The notes beneath the pieces were generated by a model. The model ran no database searches and was not told the origin of the DNA. It saw only the letters and a list, made by a program, of their open reading frames with translations. Shown here piece by piece: positions 39,276 to 50,800 of a stretch of DNA of 50,871 bases. Position 1 is the first letter of the stretch. Every line of letters begins with the position of its first letter. The position numbers and the translations under genes were made by a program. This DNA comes from a virus. Where the stretch lies: positions 1 to 50,871 of IMG/VR virus record IMGVR_UViG_3300025860_000019; one strand, written 5' to 3'.

Positions 39276-40043
39276 ATGGCAAAAATAGAAATGGATCTTT
39301 CTGAATTTAAAATAATGGAAGATAATAAAAGACTTTTAGAAGAGTCTTTAAAAAGAGAAAAAGAACAAAATGCTAAAATTGAATCTTTTAATCAAGAAAA
39401 AATAGATATTTTAAAGAGTAATGAAAAATCTGTAACAATTATTAAAAGAACTGAACGTACTGATTTAATACGTCCTAAAGTTAAGAGCAACCTTATTTTA
39501 AATAGATTACAAGCTGGTTTTAATAATAGACGTAATTCAATGGATTATAAAACTGATTTAGATAGATTACAAGCTGGTTTTAATAATAGACGTAATTCAA
39601 TGGATTATAAAACTGATTTAGATATTATCATAGATAGTTGTTTTGAAATATTAAAATCTGAATCATTCCCACCTGAAGAAGAAGTTGTGATTAAAGGTTT
39701 AGAAGATGTTAAAGCAGACTTACGTAGTGAAATTATTAAAGATTTTGAGAAACAAATTAATAATCTTAATAATAAAGTTAAATCTTTGAAGGATTTAAAT
39801 GAATTATTAGAAAGTAACAGTCTTGTAACAAAACAACAACTTTTAGATACTAATGATAGTTTAAAATCTGCTGAAAAAGATATTTTTAAATTGGCTGTTG
39901 AAAATATTGAATATGAAGAATATACTGAAGCTTTAGAACTTCAATTAGAAAATTATAATAAAATTAAAAAATTGTCTAATAATAAAGTAAATATTTTTAA
40001 TTTTATAGGATTTGTTAAAAAGGTTAAAAATTTACTTTTATAA
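39276..40043 (+). CDS. Coiled-coil protein with exact 20-residue tandem repeat, 255 aa
   Basis: Long helical protein (LLEESLKREKEQNAKIESF and a C-terminal coiled coil with NNLNNKVKSL, LEDTND-like heptads) ending in a short hydrophobic tail (FNFIGFVKKVKNLLL). Residues about 77-96 and 97-116 are identical copies encoded by a perfect 60-bp DNA duplication. Probably a scaffold-like or membrane-tethered protein; no enzyme motif. Confidence 0.65.
   Translation: MAKIEMDLSEFKIMEDNKRLLEESLKREKEQNAKIESFNQEKIDILKSNEKSVTIIKRTERTDLIRPKVKSNLILNRLQAGFNNRRNSMDYKTDLDRLQAGFNNRRNSMDYKTDLDIIIDSCFEILKSESFPPEEEVVIKGLEDVKADLRSEIIKDFEKQINNLNNKVKSLKDLNELLESNSLVTKQQLLDTNDSLKSAEKDIFKLAVENIEYEEYTEALELQLENYNKIKKLSNNKVNIFNFIGFVKKVKNLLL
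39502..39621 (+). repeat. Perfect 60-bp direct tandem repeat (two copies)
   Basis: Copies 39502-39561 and 39562-39621 are identical base for base and in frame (20 codons). The absence of any synonymous change points to a very recent duplication or to copy-number variation (slippage). Confidence 0.95.
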
Positions 40044-40044
40044 T

Positions 40045-40293
40045 ATGAAAAATCCAATAATAGATAACAGAATTGTAAGAGATAAAACTTTTGCATTAAG
40101 ATTACTAAGTTTTACAACAGATACAACTGTAAATGATGCTTGTAGTGAAGATGAAAGAGAATCTATGATTAGTTATTCAAGTAAATTATTAGAATACCAA
40201 ATTGAAACTGCAACTGATAAATATGAATTAGATTATTTGGAACGATGTAACGCAAGTAAAAGATTAAAAGAAGCTAAAAAATTTTTAAGATAA
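40045..40293 (+). CDS. Hypothetical protein, 82 aa
   Basis: The ATG at 40045 (MKNPIIDNRIVRDKTF) lies just after the previous stop and is preferred over an overlapping one at 40012. Helical, with an acidic centre (NDACSEDERESM) and a basic end (SKRLKEAKKFLR). The stop overlaps the next ATG by one base. Confidence 0.55.
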   Translation: MKNPIIDNRIVRDKTFALRLLSFTTDTTVNDACSEDERESMISYSSKLLEYQIETATDKYELDYLERCNASKRLKEAKKFLR

Positions 40294-40406
40294 TGAAAAA
40301 TAAATCAAATTTTTTGAGAGGAATTTCTATGTTTATAGGAATATCTCTAAGTATAGAAATTATATTATTAGCATTAGGGTATTTTATAATGTTAATGTTA
40401 AAATAG
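40293..40406 (+). CDS. Single-span membrane peptide, 37 aa
   Basis: Basic head (MKNKSNFLRG) and one transmembrane span (FIGISLSIEIILLALGYFIML). It overlaps the previous stop by one base and is followed by a terminator. Confidence 0.5.
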   Translation: MKNKSNFLRGISMFIGISLSIEIILLALGYFIMLMLK

Positions 40407-40416
40407 TTAAATTATT

Positions 40417-40457
40417 AAAAAAGTAGTTACATTAATTTGTAGCTACTTTTTTTATTT
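40417..40457 (+). terminator. Rho-independent terminator
   Basis: AAAAGTAG (40417-40426 region) pairs with CTACTTTT (40443-40450) and continues into a T run. It separates the replication unit from the radical SAM gene. Confidence 0.75.
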
Positions 40458-40468
40458 AAAATAATAAT

Positions 40469-41329
40469 ATGATTAAAAGTGTAATAAGAAAATCATTAAA
40501 AATTAGATATAGTGGAAGAAGTAGTGATTATATAACACCATCTTTTGGTTATGGTTGTTTATATAAATGTGCTTATTGTTATATGAGAAGGCATGTAAAT
40601 AAAGGTCTTACAATTGCTACAAATACAGATGATATAATTAATAGTATTTATGAACATGTAAATACATTAGGTGTTAAAAAACCTAATCAAACTCATAATA
40701 AATATTGGACTTATGATTTATCTTGTAATGAAGATTTTGCATTACATGCTAAATATCATGATTGGACAAAAATATTTAATTTTTTTAAAAATAATGATAA
40801 TGTTTTTGGAACATTTGCAACTAAAAATGTTAATAATAATTTATTAAATTTTAATCCTTTACGTAAAATAAGAATTAGATTTAGTTTAATGCCCCAAGAA
40901 TTATCTAATATATTAGAACCTAATACTAGCTTAATTATTGATAGAATTAAAGCTATTAATACTTTTTATAAAGCTGGTTATGATGTACATATAAATTTTA
41001 GCCCAGTTATTATTTTACCTCATACTAAAAAATTATATGAAGAATTATTTAATTTAGTAAATGATATTGTATTAGATAAAATTAAACCTTATGTATTATC
41101 AGAAGTTATATTATTAACACATAATAAAAAAATGCATGAATATAATTTAATACATAATCCTGAAGCTGAAGAATTATTGTGGCAACCTGATAAACAAGAA
41201 TCTAAAGTCAGTTCTTATGGTTCTGAAAATTTAAGATATAAATGGCAAAATAAAAATAAATATGTTGATTCTTTTAAAAAATTACATAATAGTATAATAC
41301 CTTGGAATCAAATAAGATATATTTTTTAA
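40469..41329 (+). CDS. Spore-photoproduct-lyase-like radical SAM protein, 286 aa
   Basis: SFGYGCLYKCAYCYM (about 26-40) gives a Cys-x3-Cys-x2-Cys cluster for the 4Fe-4S/SAM site, in the C-Y-C-Y context seen in SPL-type enzymes. The TIM-barrel part includes VFGTFATKN, IRFSLMP and YDVHINFSPVI strands. SPL enzymes reverse UV thymine photodimers (5-thyminyl-5,6-dihydrothymine). Whether this one repairs DNA or modifies another substrate is unknown. It has its own promoter space after a terminator and ends at the bidirectional terminator. Confidence 0.78.
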   Translation: MIKSVIRKSLKIRYSGRSSDYITPSFGYGCLYKCAYCYMRRHVNKGLTIATNTDDIINSIYEHVNTLGVKKPNQTHNKYWTYDLSCNEDFALHAKYHDWTKIFNFFKNNDNVFGTFATKNVNNNLLNFNPLRKIRIRFSLMPQELSNILEPNTSLIIDRIKAINTFYKAGYDVHINFSPVIILPHTKKLYEELFNLVNDIVLDKIKPYVLSEVILLTHNKKMHEYNLIHNPEAEELLWQPDKQESKVSSYGSENLRYKWQNKNKYVDSFKKLHNSIIPWNQIRYIF

Positions 41330-41332
41330 AAC

Positions 41333-41380
41333 AAAAAAGGGTGAACGCTACATTTATTTGTAACATTCACCCTTTTTAAA
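41333..41380. terminator. Bidirectional terminator between converging gene arms
   Basis: AAAAAGGGTGAA pairs with TTCACCCTTTTT with an inner stem around TACATTTATTTGTAAC. The A run on one side and T run on the other make it functional in both directions. It separates the rightward replication arm from the leftward virion arm. Confidence 0.88.
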
Positions 41381-41398
41381 TTTTTTTAAGACCCTTTA

Positions 41399-44300
41399 TT
41401 ATTTAGTTAATACATTATCCAAATAATTAAATTTCTCTTCATTACTAATATCAGTTCTATTCCATAAAGGAACTAAATCTTGAACTAATTTAGTAATTTT
41501 CATTTCTCCTTTTCTTCTACCAGTTTCATATTCTTCAGCCCATTTTGAAGGACTTGCTATTCTACCTAATAAACTTATAGATGATTCTAATGTACGTAAT
41601 GATGCAAATGGAGATTTAGTAATCATAACTGCTTCATTTGGATCTCTAAATTGCCATAATTCAGATTCTAAACGTCTTAATTCATATGCTAAAAAGAATA
41701 ATAATTCATCATCATCTTCATCTGCAGCTTGAGCTAGTAAAGTAGAAACTATACCAATTACTTGAGCTAATACAGCTTCTATACTAGCTTTTTTAATATT
41801 ACCTTTATCATAATCAGTAAGTTTATTATAATCAGAAATTATACTTTTTAAATTAAGTATTTTAGCATTCTTTATAACATTTTGTAATAAAAATCTTGCT
41901 GTTGTAGTATAATAACCTTCTTCAAATCGTTTATTAGCATTAGAATAAAACTTTAAATCATCATCAATATTATCCTTATCTTTAATACTGTGTCCAATAT
42001 TTCTAAACCTGCTAACACCCATTGATAAGAAATATCTTTTATACATAAATAATAAACTACCTAACCAAGTTTTTTCAAACTCAGATTTATGATTATTATC
42101 ATATCTACCAAGAGTTTCCATCATTTTATACTTAATCTTAGATTGCATTTGCACTCTACCACCATCTTCCCATTTAGTAAGTGGTGAATGACTTGTATAA
42201 ACTAATTTAGGATTCATTTTTAATTTACCATCTTCTAACTTTATAGCGTCTAATACAGTAAGCTCCTTATTAGCTTCTTTAAGAACACTTCCATTATTAT
42301 CTAATGCTTTAGTTGAATTAAGCACAGCCATCGTTAAAATAGACTGTAATTGATGTTCTCCTAATGAATGCATAAATGTTAATCCATGCATATTAGCAAA
42401 CTTCTTCCAACCTTTATCTTTAATAAATGATTCTGTACCAATTTGTTGTCCACCAAAAGTATCAAACATTACATTAATTTTACCAACAAATGAATCTTCA
42501 CCAGCAGAATTTAAATCTTTAGCATTATCTACAGTATTTTTATGATAAACAGCAAATGCTTTTGTTAAATCTTTAACACTAATAACGTCTTTAGCTACAG
42601 CACTTATTATAAATTGTGCATAACCACCTGCTAAATTGACTAATGCTGAATGATAATTCATTGACATACCAATCATACCAGTATAACCATTAATCATTCC
42701 TGTTAGCTTTTGAACATCAATAGGACCAAGTTTACCAGCATCTTTTTTAGTTATATCATACATGAAAGTATCCATTATATCACGTAACTTATCTTCTATA
42801 TTACTACCACCTTTTTTAATAACTTCTTTATTGTGTTTAGCATATTTAGAAAATTGTTTAGTAACACTAGTTCCTTTAGTAACATAAAAATCTTTATTAC
42901 TAACCATATCAATAACCATATTCATATAAATCTCTTTCTTAGCACGATGTTTATATGCAATACCATTATGAGATTCCATTTTTAACATTGTAAAAATATC
43001 CCAAGATTGAGTTTTAGAATCAATTTTATTTCTAAAATGTATTGGTAAATCTTTTAATATTTCACCAGAAGAATTAGTTTTAACTGTAGCATATCCAATA
43101 TCATCAGCTTTTATAGTAGTTAAATCTTTAATTTTATCTACAACTAATCCTTTAGTATTACCAGATTGTACTAATTCAAAATTACTAGCTGTAATAGATG
43201 GTAATTTATAAAATAAAGTATCTGGTACAAAACCAACATCCATTATTAAAGAACTGAATCCATTAGTATTAAGATTAGCAGTTTCTAATCTATTATAAGC
43301 TTCATTTAACACTTTCATATTAGATTCACTTACTTTACTAAAATCATTTAACCATTTAGGTCTAACTTTGGATACTTTATAGTTAGTTGAAATATATAAA
43401 TCATCTTTAAGAGATTTAGTAATTTTTTTTAGACCCTTTAATTCAGCTATAAGAGTTTTATCTGTACGATTGTCTTTTAGTTTTTCTTTAATAGCTGACA
43501 TCTCACTATATTTATTTTGAAGCTCATAATGCTTTTCCATAAATTCAGTTTTATATTTACCTTTAAAGAAATGATTACCTTTAGAATCAACTTCTATAAT
43601 ATCTTTAAATTGTTTACGAGGATTATAACCACCATTAGTTTTATTATATTCTTTAAATAATGTATCTAATTCGCCATCTACAACAGTAACGTCAGCAATA
43701 ATATTATCACGTACTTCTAAAGCCATTGAAGTAAACATTTGTACTATGTCAGAGTTAATTTCAAAGCCACTCATCAAGTTTTTTGCAAATCCTGATATAT
43801 CATAAGCAGTGTTATCAATTAATGCATCTGTAGCCTTATTTATATCTTTTTGTATTTGAGGTTTAAATTCTTGTAATTTTTCATTAATCCAATTTTCTTT
43901 ATGAGTTTTACCTTTACTACCATAGACTTTACTAACAGTTTCATTATATTCTTTCTCTAAAGTATATTTCCATTTACTTTCAACTTTAGGAAAGTTTTTA
44001 ATATCATTTAAAGTATGTCTTAAATAATCTTTAACTAAACCACTAATATCACTATTGATGTTATTATGTTTACTTTTAATATAGTTGATTTGCTTTAAAA
44101 TATCAGGTTTAGCAGAGATATGTCCAGCACGTATAGAATCGTGATATAATTCAGATATATCATCTATAATATTAAATATGGCTTTGTAAGATTCATAATT
44201 TTTTATTACTTGCTCTATATCATCAACTGATTTATCTTTCTTACGTAAGCTATTTTCAAGTGTTGTAATACTCTTTTGAGCATGTTCTAAATAAGTTAAA

Positions 44301-44881
44301 ACACCTTTAAGTTTATTAACATCTCTATAATTTTCAATAGTTTTAGTTAATTTCTGAAAATCTTCAATTCTTTGCTCTTTATTACCACCTTCTAATCTTT
44401 TAATAAGTCTAAATTGATGATCAATAGTATCTTGTAGTTTATTATAAACTTTCTCAATCTTACCTTCAACAGTAGTTAAATCTATTTTAGAATCATAATT
44501 ATCATCAACAGTTTCAGTTATAGATTTTAAGATTATATTTTTCTTACTTTCAACCCATTTTTCATCAACTTCTAAGATATTCTTATCACCTGTTTCAATA
44601 GTTTCAAATAATTTACCATATTCTTTATTAAAGAATTCTATAGTTGGTTCACCATTAACATCTAAATCACCTATAAATTCATCAGGATTATTTTCCCAAT
44701 CTCCAAATTTCTTCTTAAAATCATCTAAATAAGCAGTAACCCATTGTCTAACTGCTAATTCTTTATCACCATTAATTTCAGATGATTCTAATATAGATTT
44801 GAATAATAGAGACTCCTTTTTATTAGGAGCCTCTACTTTAACTATTTCATTATCATTATTTCTAAATACTTTACAAGCCAT
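41399..44881 (-). CDS. Giant crAss-like virion protein downstream of the RNA polymerase, 1,160 aa
   Basis: The N-terminus (WVTAYLDDFKKKFGDWENNP) carries a KFGDW motif. Long charged helical regions follow (about residues 120-560). The rest is alpha/beta, with hydrophobic helices toward the C-terminus (about 1030-1060, VLAQVIGIVSTLLAQ). In crAss-like phages such large proteins lie next to the RNA polymerase and travel in the virion for ejection with the DNA. It begins 11 bases after the polymerase stop, so they form one leftward unit. No enzyme motif recognised. Confidence 0.72.
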   Translation of the reverse strand: MACKVFRNNDNEIVKVEAPNKKESLLFKSILESSEINGDKELAVRQWVTAYLDDFKKKFGDWENNPDEFIGDLDVNGEPTIEFFNKEYGKLFETIETGDKNILEVDEKWVESKKNIILKSITETVDDNYDSKIDLTTVEGKIEKVYNKLQDTIDHQFRLIKRLEGGNKEQRIEDFQKLTKTIENYRDVNKLKGVLTYLEHAQKSITTLENSLRKKDKSVDDIEQVIKNYESYKAIFNIIDDISELYHDSIRAGHISAKPDILKQINYIKSKHNNINSDISGLVKDYLRHTLNDIKNFPKVESKWKYTLEKEYNETVSKVYGSKGKTHKENWINEKLQEFKPQIQKDINKATDALIDNTAYDISGFAKNLMSGFEINSDIVQMFTSMALEVRDNIIADVTVVDGELDTLFKEYNKTNGGYNPRKQFKDIIEVDSKGNHFFKGKYKTEFMEKHYELQNKYSEMSAIKEKLKDNRTDKTLIAELKGLKKITKSLKDDLYISTNYKVSKVRPKWLNDFSKVSESNMKVLNEAYNRLETANLNTNGFSSLIMDVGFVPDTLFYKLPSITASNFELVQSGNTKGLVVDKIKDLTTIKADDIGYATVKTNSSGEILKDLPIHFRNKIDSKTQSWDIFTMLKMESHNGIAYKHRAKKEIYMNMVIDMVSNKDFYVTKGTSVTKQFSKYAKHNKEVIKKGGSNIEDKLRDIMDTFMYDITKKDAGKLGPIDVQKLTGMINGYTGMIGMSMNYHSALVNLAGGYAQFIISAVAKDVISVKDLTKAFAVYHKNTVDNAKDLNSAGEDSFVGKINVMFDTFGGQQIGTESFIKDKGWKKFANMHGLTFMHSLGEHQLQSILTMAVLNSTKALDNNGSVLKEANKELTVLDAIKLEDGKLKMNPKLVYTSHSPLTKWEDGGRVQMQSKIKYKMMETLGRYDNNHKSEFEKTWLGSLLFMYKRYFLSMGVSRFRNIGHSIKDKDNIDDDLKFYSNANKRFEEGYYTTTARFLLQNVIKNAKILNLKSIISDYNKLTDYDKGNIKKASIEAVLAQVIGIVSTLLAQAADEDDDELLFFLAYELRRLESELWQFRDPNEAVMITKSPFASLRTLESSISLLGRIASPSKWAEEYETGRRKGEMKITKLVQDLVPLWNRTDISNEEKFNYLDNVLTK

Positions 44882-44892
44882 ATTTATTATTT

Positions 44893-47800
44893 TTATTGTT
44901 TACAACCATCATCAAATTCATCTAACTTTTTAGTCACATCATCACTATATTCATCAACTAATTCTTGATATTGAGTTTTAGCATCTGAAGTAGTTTCATT
45001 TTTAGACCAAACTCCTAATTTATTACCATCAACTGTTATTTCAGAATAATTATAATTTTTATGCTCTAAATTAGCTTTTAATCTTTTTTCACCCTCATTA
45101 TATGTGCTTGAATCAGTATATTCTTGATTATCTGTAATAATAGTAGCTCCAGCTTCAATAGCTTTAACAACCTCTCTAATGGTTTTATCTTGAGCTGCTT
45201 TACGTACATTTAAAGAACCTCTTTTACCTCCAATTGAAGTAAATATAACATCGTTTGAATTATAATTACCTGTATTAGCAAATTTACCAGCTTGTTTAGC
45301 ATATAACGCTGTACTACTGTTTTCTATACCATCTCCAAAACCAATATATTGTGTTGCAATTTTAGCTTTTGACTGAGCCTTTTTATCCACTCTTTGAGAA
45401 GGAATTACTGTAAATTTATTTTTAGGTGATTTAATATAATCAATATTATTAGGTTCATTAAATATCTCATTAAATTCAACTTCAGTTTTAGTTAAAGTAT
45501 TATCAACATATTTAGTTTTAGATTTAAATTCTCCAGGTAATTTAGCTATTTGTAATGTTTTAACATATTCATTAATTTCAGCTAAATTATTTGGGTTATT
45601 AGCTGGTAATTGAGATTTACTAACATCTGTATCAAATTTATATTCAATAATTTTACCATTGTTTTTTTCAATACCTAATTTAAATGTTTTAACATAAATA
45701 CCATTTCCATTAGCATCATACCCTTCTAATTTTACTAGATTATCACCAACTTTAGCAAATAATTTTAATTCAGTCATATTTATATTATCAAAAATATATG
45801 ACATATCTTGTTTAAGTACACTAACTTGTTTTTTAGGTAAATTAGGAACTATTAAAGTATTATTAAAATTATGTCTATACATCTGGTCTATAAACTTAGT
45901 TTGTAAACCATTAGTTCTCATATCTAAATCATAAATATAACGATTTAATTTACTCTCAACAAAATACTCATGTGGTATATGACTAAAAAATTCATTAATA
46001 TTACTATTAAATCCAGATTGATAATAAGAATACTTTACTAATTTAGTAGCTAAATCAGGATTTTCTTCAAATAAGTCTTTCCAACCTCTATATAATTTAT
46101 TCTGAATACCTTCTGAACGTTTTTTGTTCTGCAATTTAATAAAGTTTAAACCATCTTCTTGAATAACTTCTAATTGATTTAGAAAATAATTATCTTCATT
46201 TTCAAGTTTTTCATTAGTTAATTCAGAAGCTAAATCTATAAATAATAATTTAGCTGAACTTTTAAGTTTTAATCCTTCAAATCCAGATAAAGAATATGTA
46301 TAATAATCTTTATATAGTTGATCTGCTATTTTTTCATTTAATAATTTAGTACCTCTAAGTTGTTGTGAAATAACGTTAATTGTATTCTCAACATGTTTAT
46401 TAGCCATTTGAAATAACTTAGGATTAGCTTTAGTTACTTTATCAAGCCAGTAAATAGAATTATTAACATAATGTCCTAAAATAGTTTCCTCACCAGTTGT
46501 AGGGTCTACTAATTTATCACTAAAATTAGTTAAAGCCCCTTCAACTTTATTATAATCATCATTTTCAATTTCTTCAATTACATTTTGAGCAATTAACCTA
46601 CTTGATAAATCTTTACCAGCTCCATCTGTATCAGGTTTAGCAGCTTTAATACCTCTAACTACTGTTTTAGAATGATCCTGTAATTCAAAGAATTTTTTAA
46701 TAATACCTAATTGATTATGAGGTTGAGGGTTATTAATTTGAGAATCAAATCTTTTTAATGAAAAATCTGATGATTCAAATTTAGCATCATATCCTTCTAA
46801 CCCATTTTCATATATATAATTTTCTATGAATAACGTTCTGATATTACCTTGTTCATTATTAAATTTAGATTCAGCATTTACTACAAAATCAATATATTCT
46901 TTAATAACAGGTTGTCCTATAAATCTATTAACGTACATTGGATGCATTCCAGCTCTTAACATCATAAACCCAGTGTTAGAAGTCTGTGTAGTCCAGTTAC
47001 CACGAGTTACATAAGGATCTTTAGCGATATCAACGAAAGCATTTAAGAATGCAGAAATTGAGTTACTAATTTTATACTTTTTAACTTCTTTAAGTGGTAA
47101 ACCTACTTTTTCATTTATATATTTAGCATCTTCAGTACTTAATTCTTGAGAATATTCATTATCAAATAAAGTTTCATTATTTTCATTTTTATGTCCCCAA
47201 CCAATATAAGTATCTCTTAAAGAGTTTTTAGTAAACATTCCTCTTACGTGATCCACTAACATATTAGCAGTTTGTCCTACACCAGCTTTACCAGCTAAGA
47301 AATCATATTTAACATTTATCTGATTAATAACATCAAAATGATATAAATCACTCTTTTGTCCACTATCATCAAATATACTATTAATATCTTTTTTAATATA
47401 ATCAAAATCAATAGGTGTCATCACATCTTTAACAACATCTGAGTGTAAGAATACAGCTTTATAAGACTCAATTAATTTATTTTGTAATACTTCTTTAGGT
47501 TGTTCTGAAAGCGGTAACTCATTACCTTCTTCATCTAACTTAGGTTTAGCGTAAACTAAATTATCATTTTCATCTTGTGAGAATGAAGGAATCATCATAA
47601 ACATTTTATCAATATCAAAATCCGAACCTGTTTTAGTAGGTATTTCAGAATAAGCTACAACAGCATCTCCCATACCTTCAGGTAAGAATCCTACAATCTC
47701 TAAAGCATCGTTTGATGATAAACCTTGATTTGGTATTCTATATCCAATAATATTTTCTAATATTTCAGGAGATATCATTGCTTTTAAATCACCAGCATCC

Positions 47801-50800
47801 ATATCTTTCCAATTGGGAATGTATTTAGTTAATAATGAACCAGGTAATAATACTTGACCAGGTTTAATAACACCATCTTCAATATGAGGTGGTCTTAACC
47901 CTGTTTTAGGATCTATAAACCATTTAACACCAGTTTCCTGCCCTTCAGTAAGTGTATCTATACCAAAGTTAGAAACTTGTATAAAAGATCCACCATTGGT
48001 CTTAATTTTAACTAATCTATCTTTAACGATAGACATAAACATATTCATTAATTTACTTTGAGATTGAGGTATACCATAAATAGTTAACTCTTTCTCTAAA
48101 GCTTTAATTAAATTTTCATTAATGTTACGCTTTTTAGCTTCATCCAGTAATAAATTATATAAAGCAGATTTATTACCAATAACTCCAGATTCATCAATAC
48201 TTAATTCATTTGATAAATCTTGAACACCTCGTTGAGATAACTCCCCAACAATACTGTTCATATCTTTATATAAATCAGAACCTTTAATATCTAATCCATT
48301 ACGACTAAACATTTTCTCCATATTATAAGCAATACCAGCTAATACATTCTTTTGTATTTGAGAACCTGTATCAGTTTCCTTATATCCTTTGATAGGTAAA
48401 TTTTGTTGTAATTTCCAACCTCTATTATCTAATTCTAAAGGTGTTAAATCAAATTCATCAGCTAATGTACCATCTTCATTATGTATTAAATCAGTAACAG
48501 TAGCACCAACTTTAATACCATCTAATGTAATAGTTTCGTCAATTCCATTTTCAATCATTTTATCATATACTCGCTGTAAATCAGTACCTTTAATTAAATC
48601 AGGTAATAATACAGCTTGAGAATACTTTAAAAATGTTGGAACACCATTATTTCTTTTATAATAAACACCCTTCAAAGGTTGTGCAACAGCTTTAGCTTCT
48701 TTTTCTGTAAAAGGAGTTTTATCAGTTCCTAACATTTTAGGTAAAGCAGTTTCGTGATACTTAGTCCATAAACCAAGTCTTTTAATTAAAAATTCCCAAC
48801 GTGAAGGTAATATATATGCTTGTGCATCTGTAGTATTAACTTTACCTTTAGAATACATTTTAGCAATAGTTTTACCAGCAATTTCTTCAATATCTTTAAC
48901 ATTTCTACCAGCAACTTCAACACCTGTTACAATAGCAACTTTATATGTTAAACTATCTCCATGTTGTAATCTAAGTTGTAATCCATCAGTATAAGTAGAT
49001 GGTATACGTTTAGCGTAATCAACCATATTTTTATAATATGCTGAATCTCCTGAAAACATTTTACCATACTCAATATTACTGATTAATCCATTAATATAAA
49101 AATCACTAACAGCATTCATAACAGGATAATTATAAGCTTCATAAGCTTTCATAATTGAAGCGTCAATACCTCTAGAATCATAACCACCTTTAGTTTCATT
49201 ATTAGGTGATATAATATCTTTACTTGTTAAAAAACTAACTTTTTCAGCAATACCATCTTTTAATATATTATGGATATAATCTTTAATTTCAGTTTCATAT
49301 GAATTAATAGAATCTAATGCTGGTGTACCATCATCTTGATAAATTCTATCGGCAATTTCAGGTAAAACATCTTTTATATTTTCAAAACTTAATCCTTCAA
49401 ATATTTGAGATTTAAAAGCATTACCAATTACTTTACCATCTTTATGAGTTTCACCACGTTTATTAGCGTGATAATGAACATATTTCTTAGCGTTAGGATC
49501 ATTTATATCTTTAGTAGCTTTAATCATTCTATTATACTCACTACTAAAATAATCATAAAAAACTTGTATTACTTTAGATGGTAACACAGCTCTTTTATCT
49601 ACAATTTCATTTACATTAGTATTTAAGAAATAACCATGTGATAATAAATATGAAGTTAATTTATCTGCTGGTGTAGGAGTATTAAATAAACTATTTTCAC
49701 CTTTAACAGACATTAAAATTCTATTCATACTATCTACAACGGCATCGTCTTTAGCTAACTCACCATTATTTTTTGGATCAGATTTATTTTTATCAGTTTT
49801 TCTTTCTTGAAATACATTAAATATACCTAGTTTAACTTCTTTAATTCTTTGTTTAGCAATCTTTAATCTATCATCAGGTCTTCTATTTTGATCATAACCA
49901 AGTATATACTCTAACCATTTAGATGATTCATTACCAGGTTCTCTATATAAACTTTCTAATTCTTCAATATTAGATTTCCATTTATTAATTTCACCAGCTA
50001 AATAAGAAGGTAAACTATAAATCCAATATGATTTGTTAGCACTATAAATACTAGCATCAGAACCATCTGGTTTATAAAAAGCTTCTTCTTTAGCTAAATC
50101 AGAAAATATAGCTTGGTCATTAAAAGGGTTTATAAATTTACCATTTTCATTAAAAACTTTAATTTTATTTTTAATGTCTGTTGATAATAATCTTTTACTA
50201 AATAATTCTAAAATAGATAAAACATCATTAGTTTTATCAAATAATTCTTCATTATTTAAAATGACATCTTCTAAGTTACCTATATAGGAGTTAAATCCCT
50301 GTTCTGTAGTAACAGCTCCCATATCATGTAACGTCCTAATAATAGTGTTTATATGTTGTGATAAATCAGAAAGAATAACATCCTGTTTACCAACTTTACC
50401 ATTTTTAGTAACTTTTTTAAATTGATCAAATTCAGATCTAATAACTTTCAAATCATCATTAATCTCTGTAAGTTTAGCAGTATTTAATTTACCATCTTCT
50501 ATAAAAATAGTTTCAAAATTAAATCCCCACTCACGTTTAATTGAATTAAAATTAGCATTTACTTGACTAACATCTTTGGTAGTATGTTTAATATTTTTAC
50601 CATTAAAATCAACTTCTGATACAAAAAATGGATTTTTAACTAAATTAAAAGCTTGTGTAAATTGAGACTTTTTATCTTCTGATAAACTTGGGTTATTTAA
50701 TATGTTTAATAATTCTTTAAAATAAGGTTTCTTATGAGCTAATGTACCTATTTTAGTTAACATTGTTTCATAAAGGTCTTCTACTTGACCACCTATAATA

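Noticed and set aside
46826-48619. Two short rightward frames inside the RNA polymerase gene
   Set aside because: They are antisense to a strongly supported coding sequence and have no separate signals.
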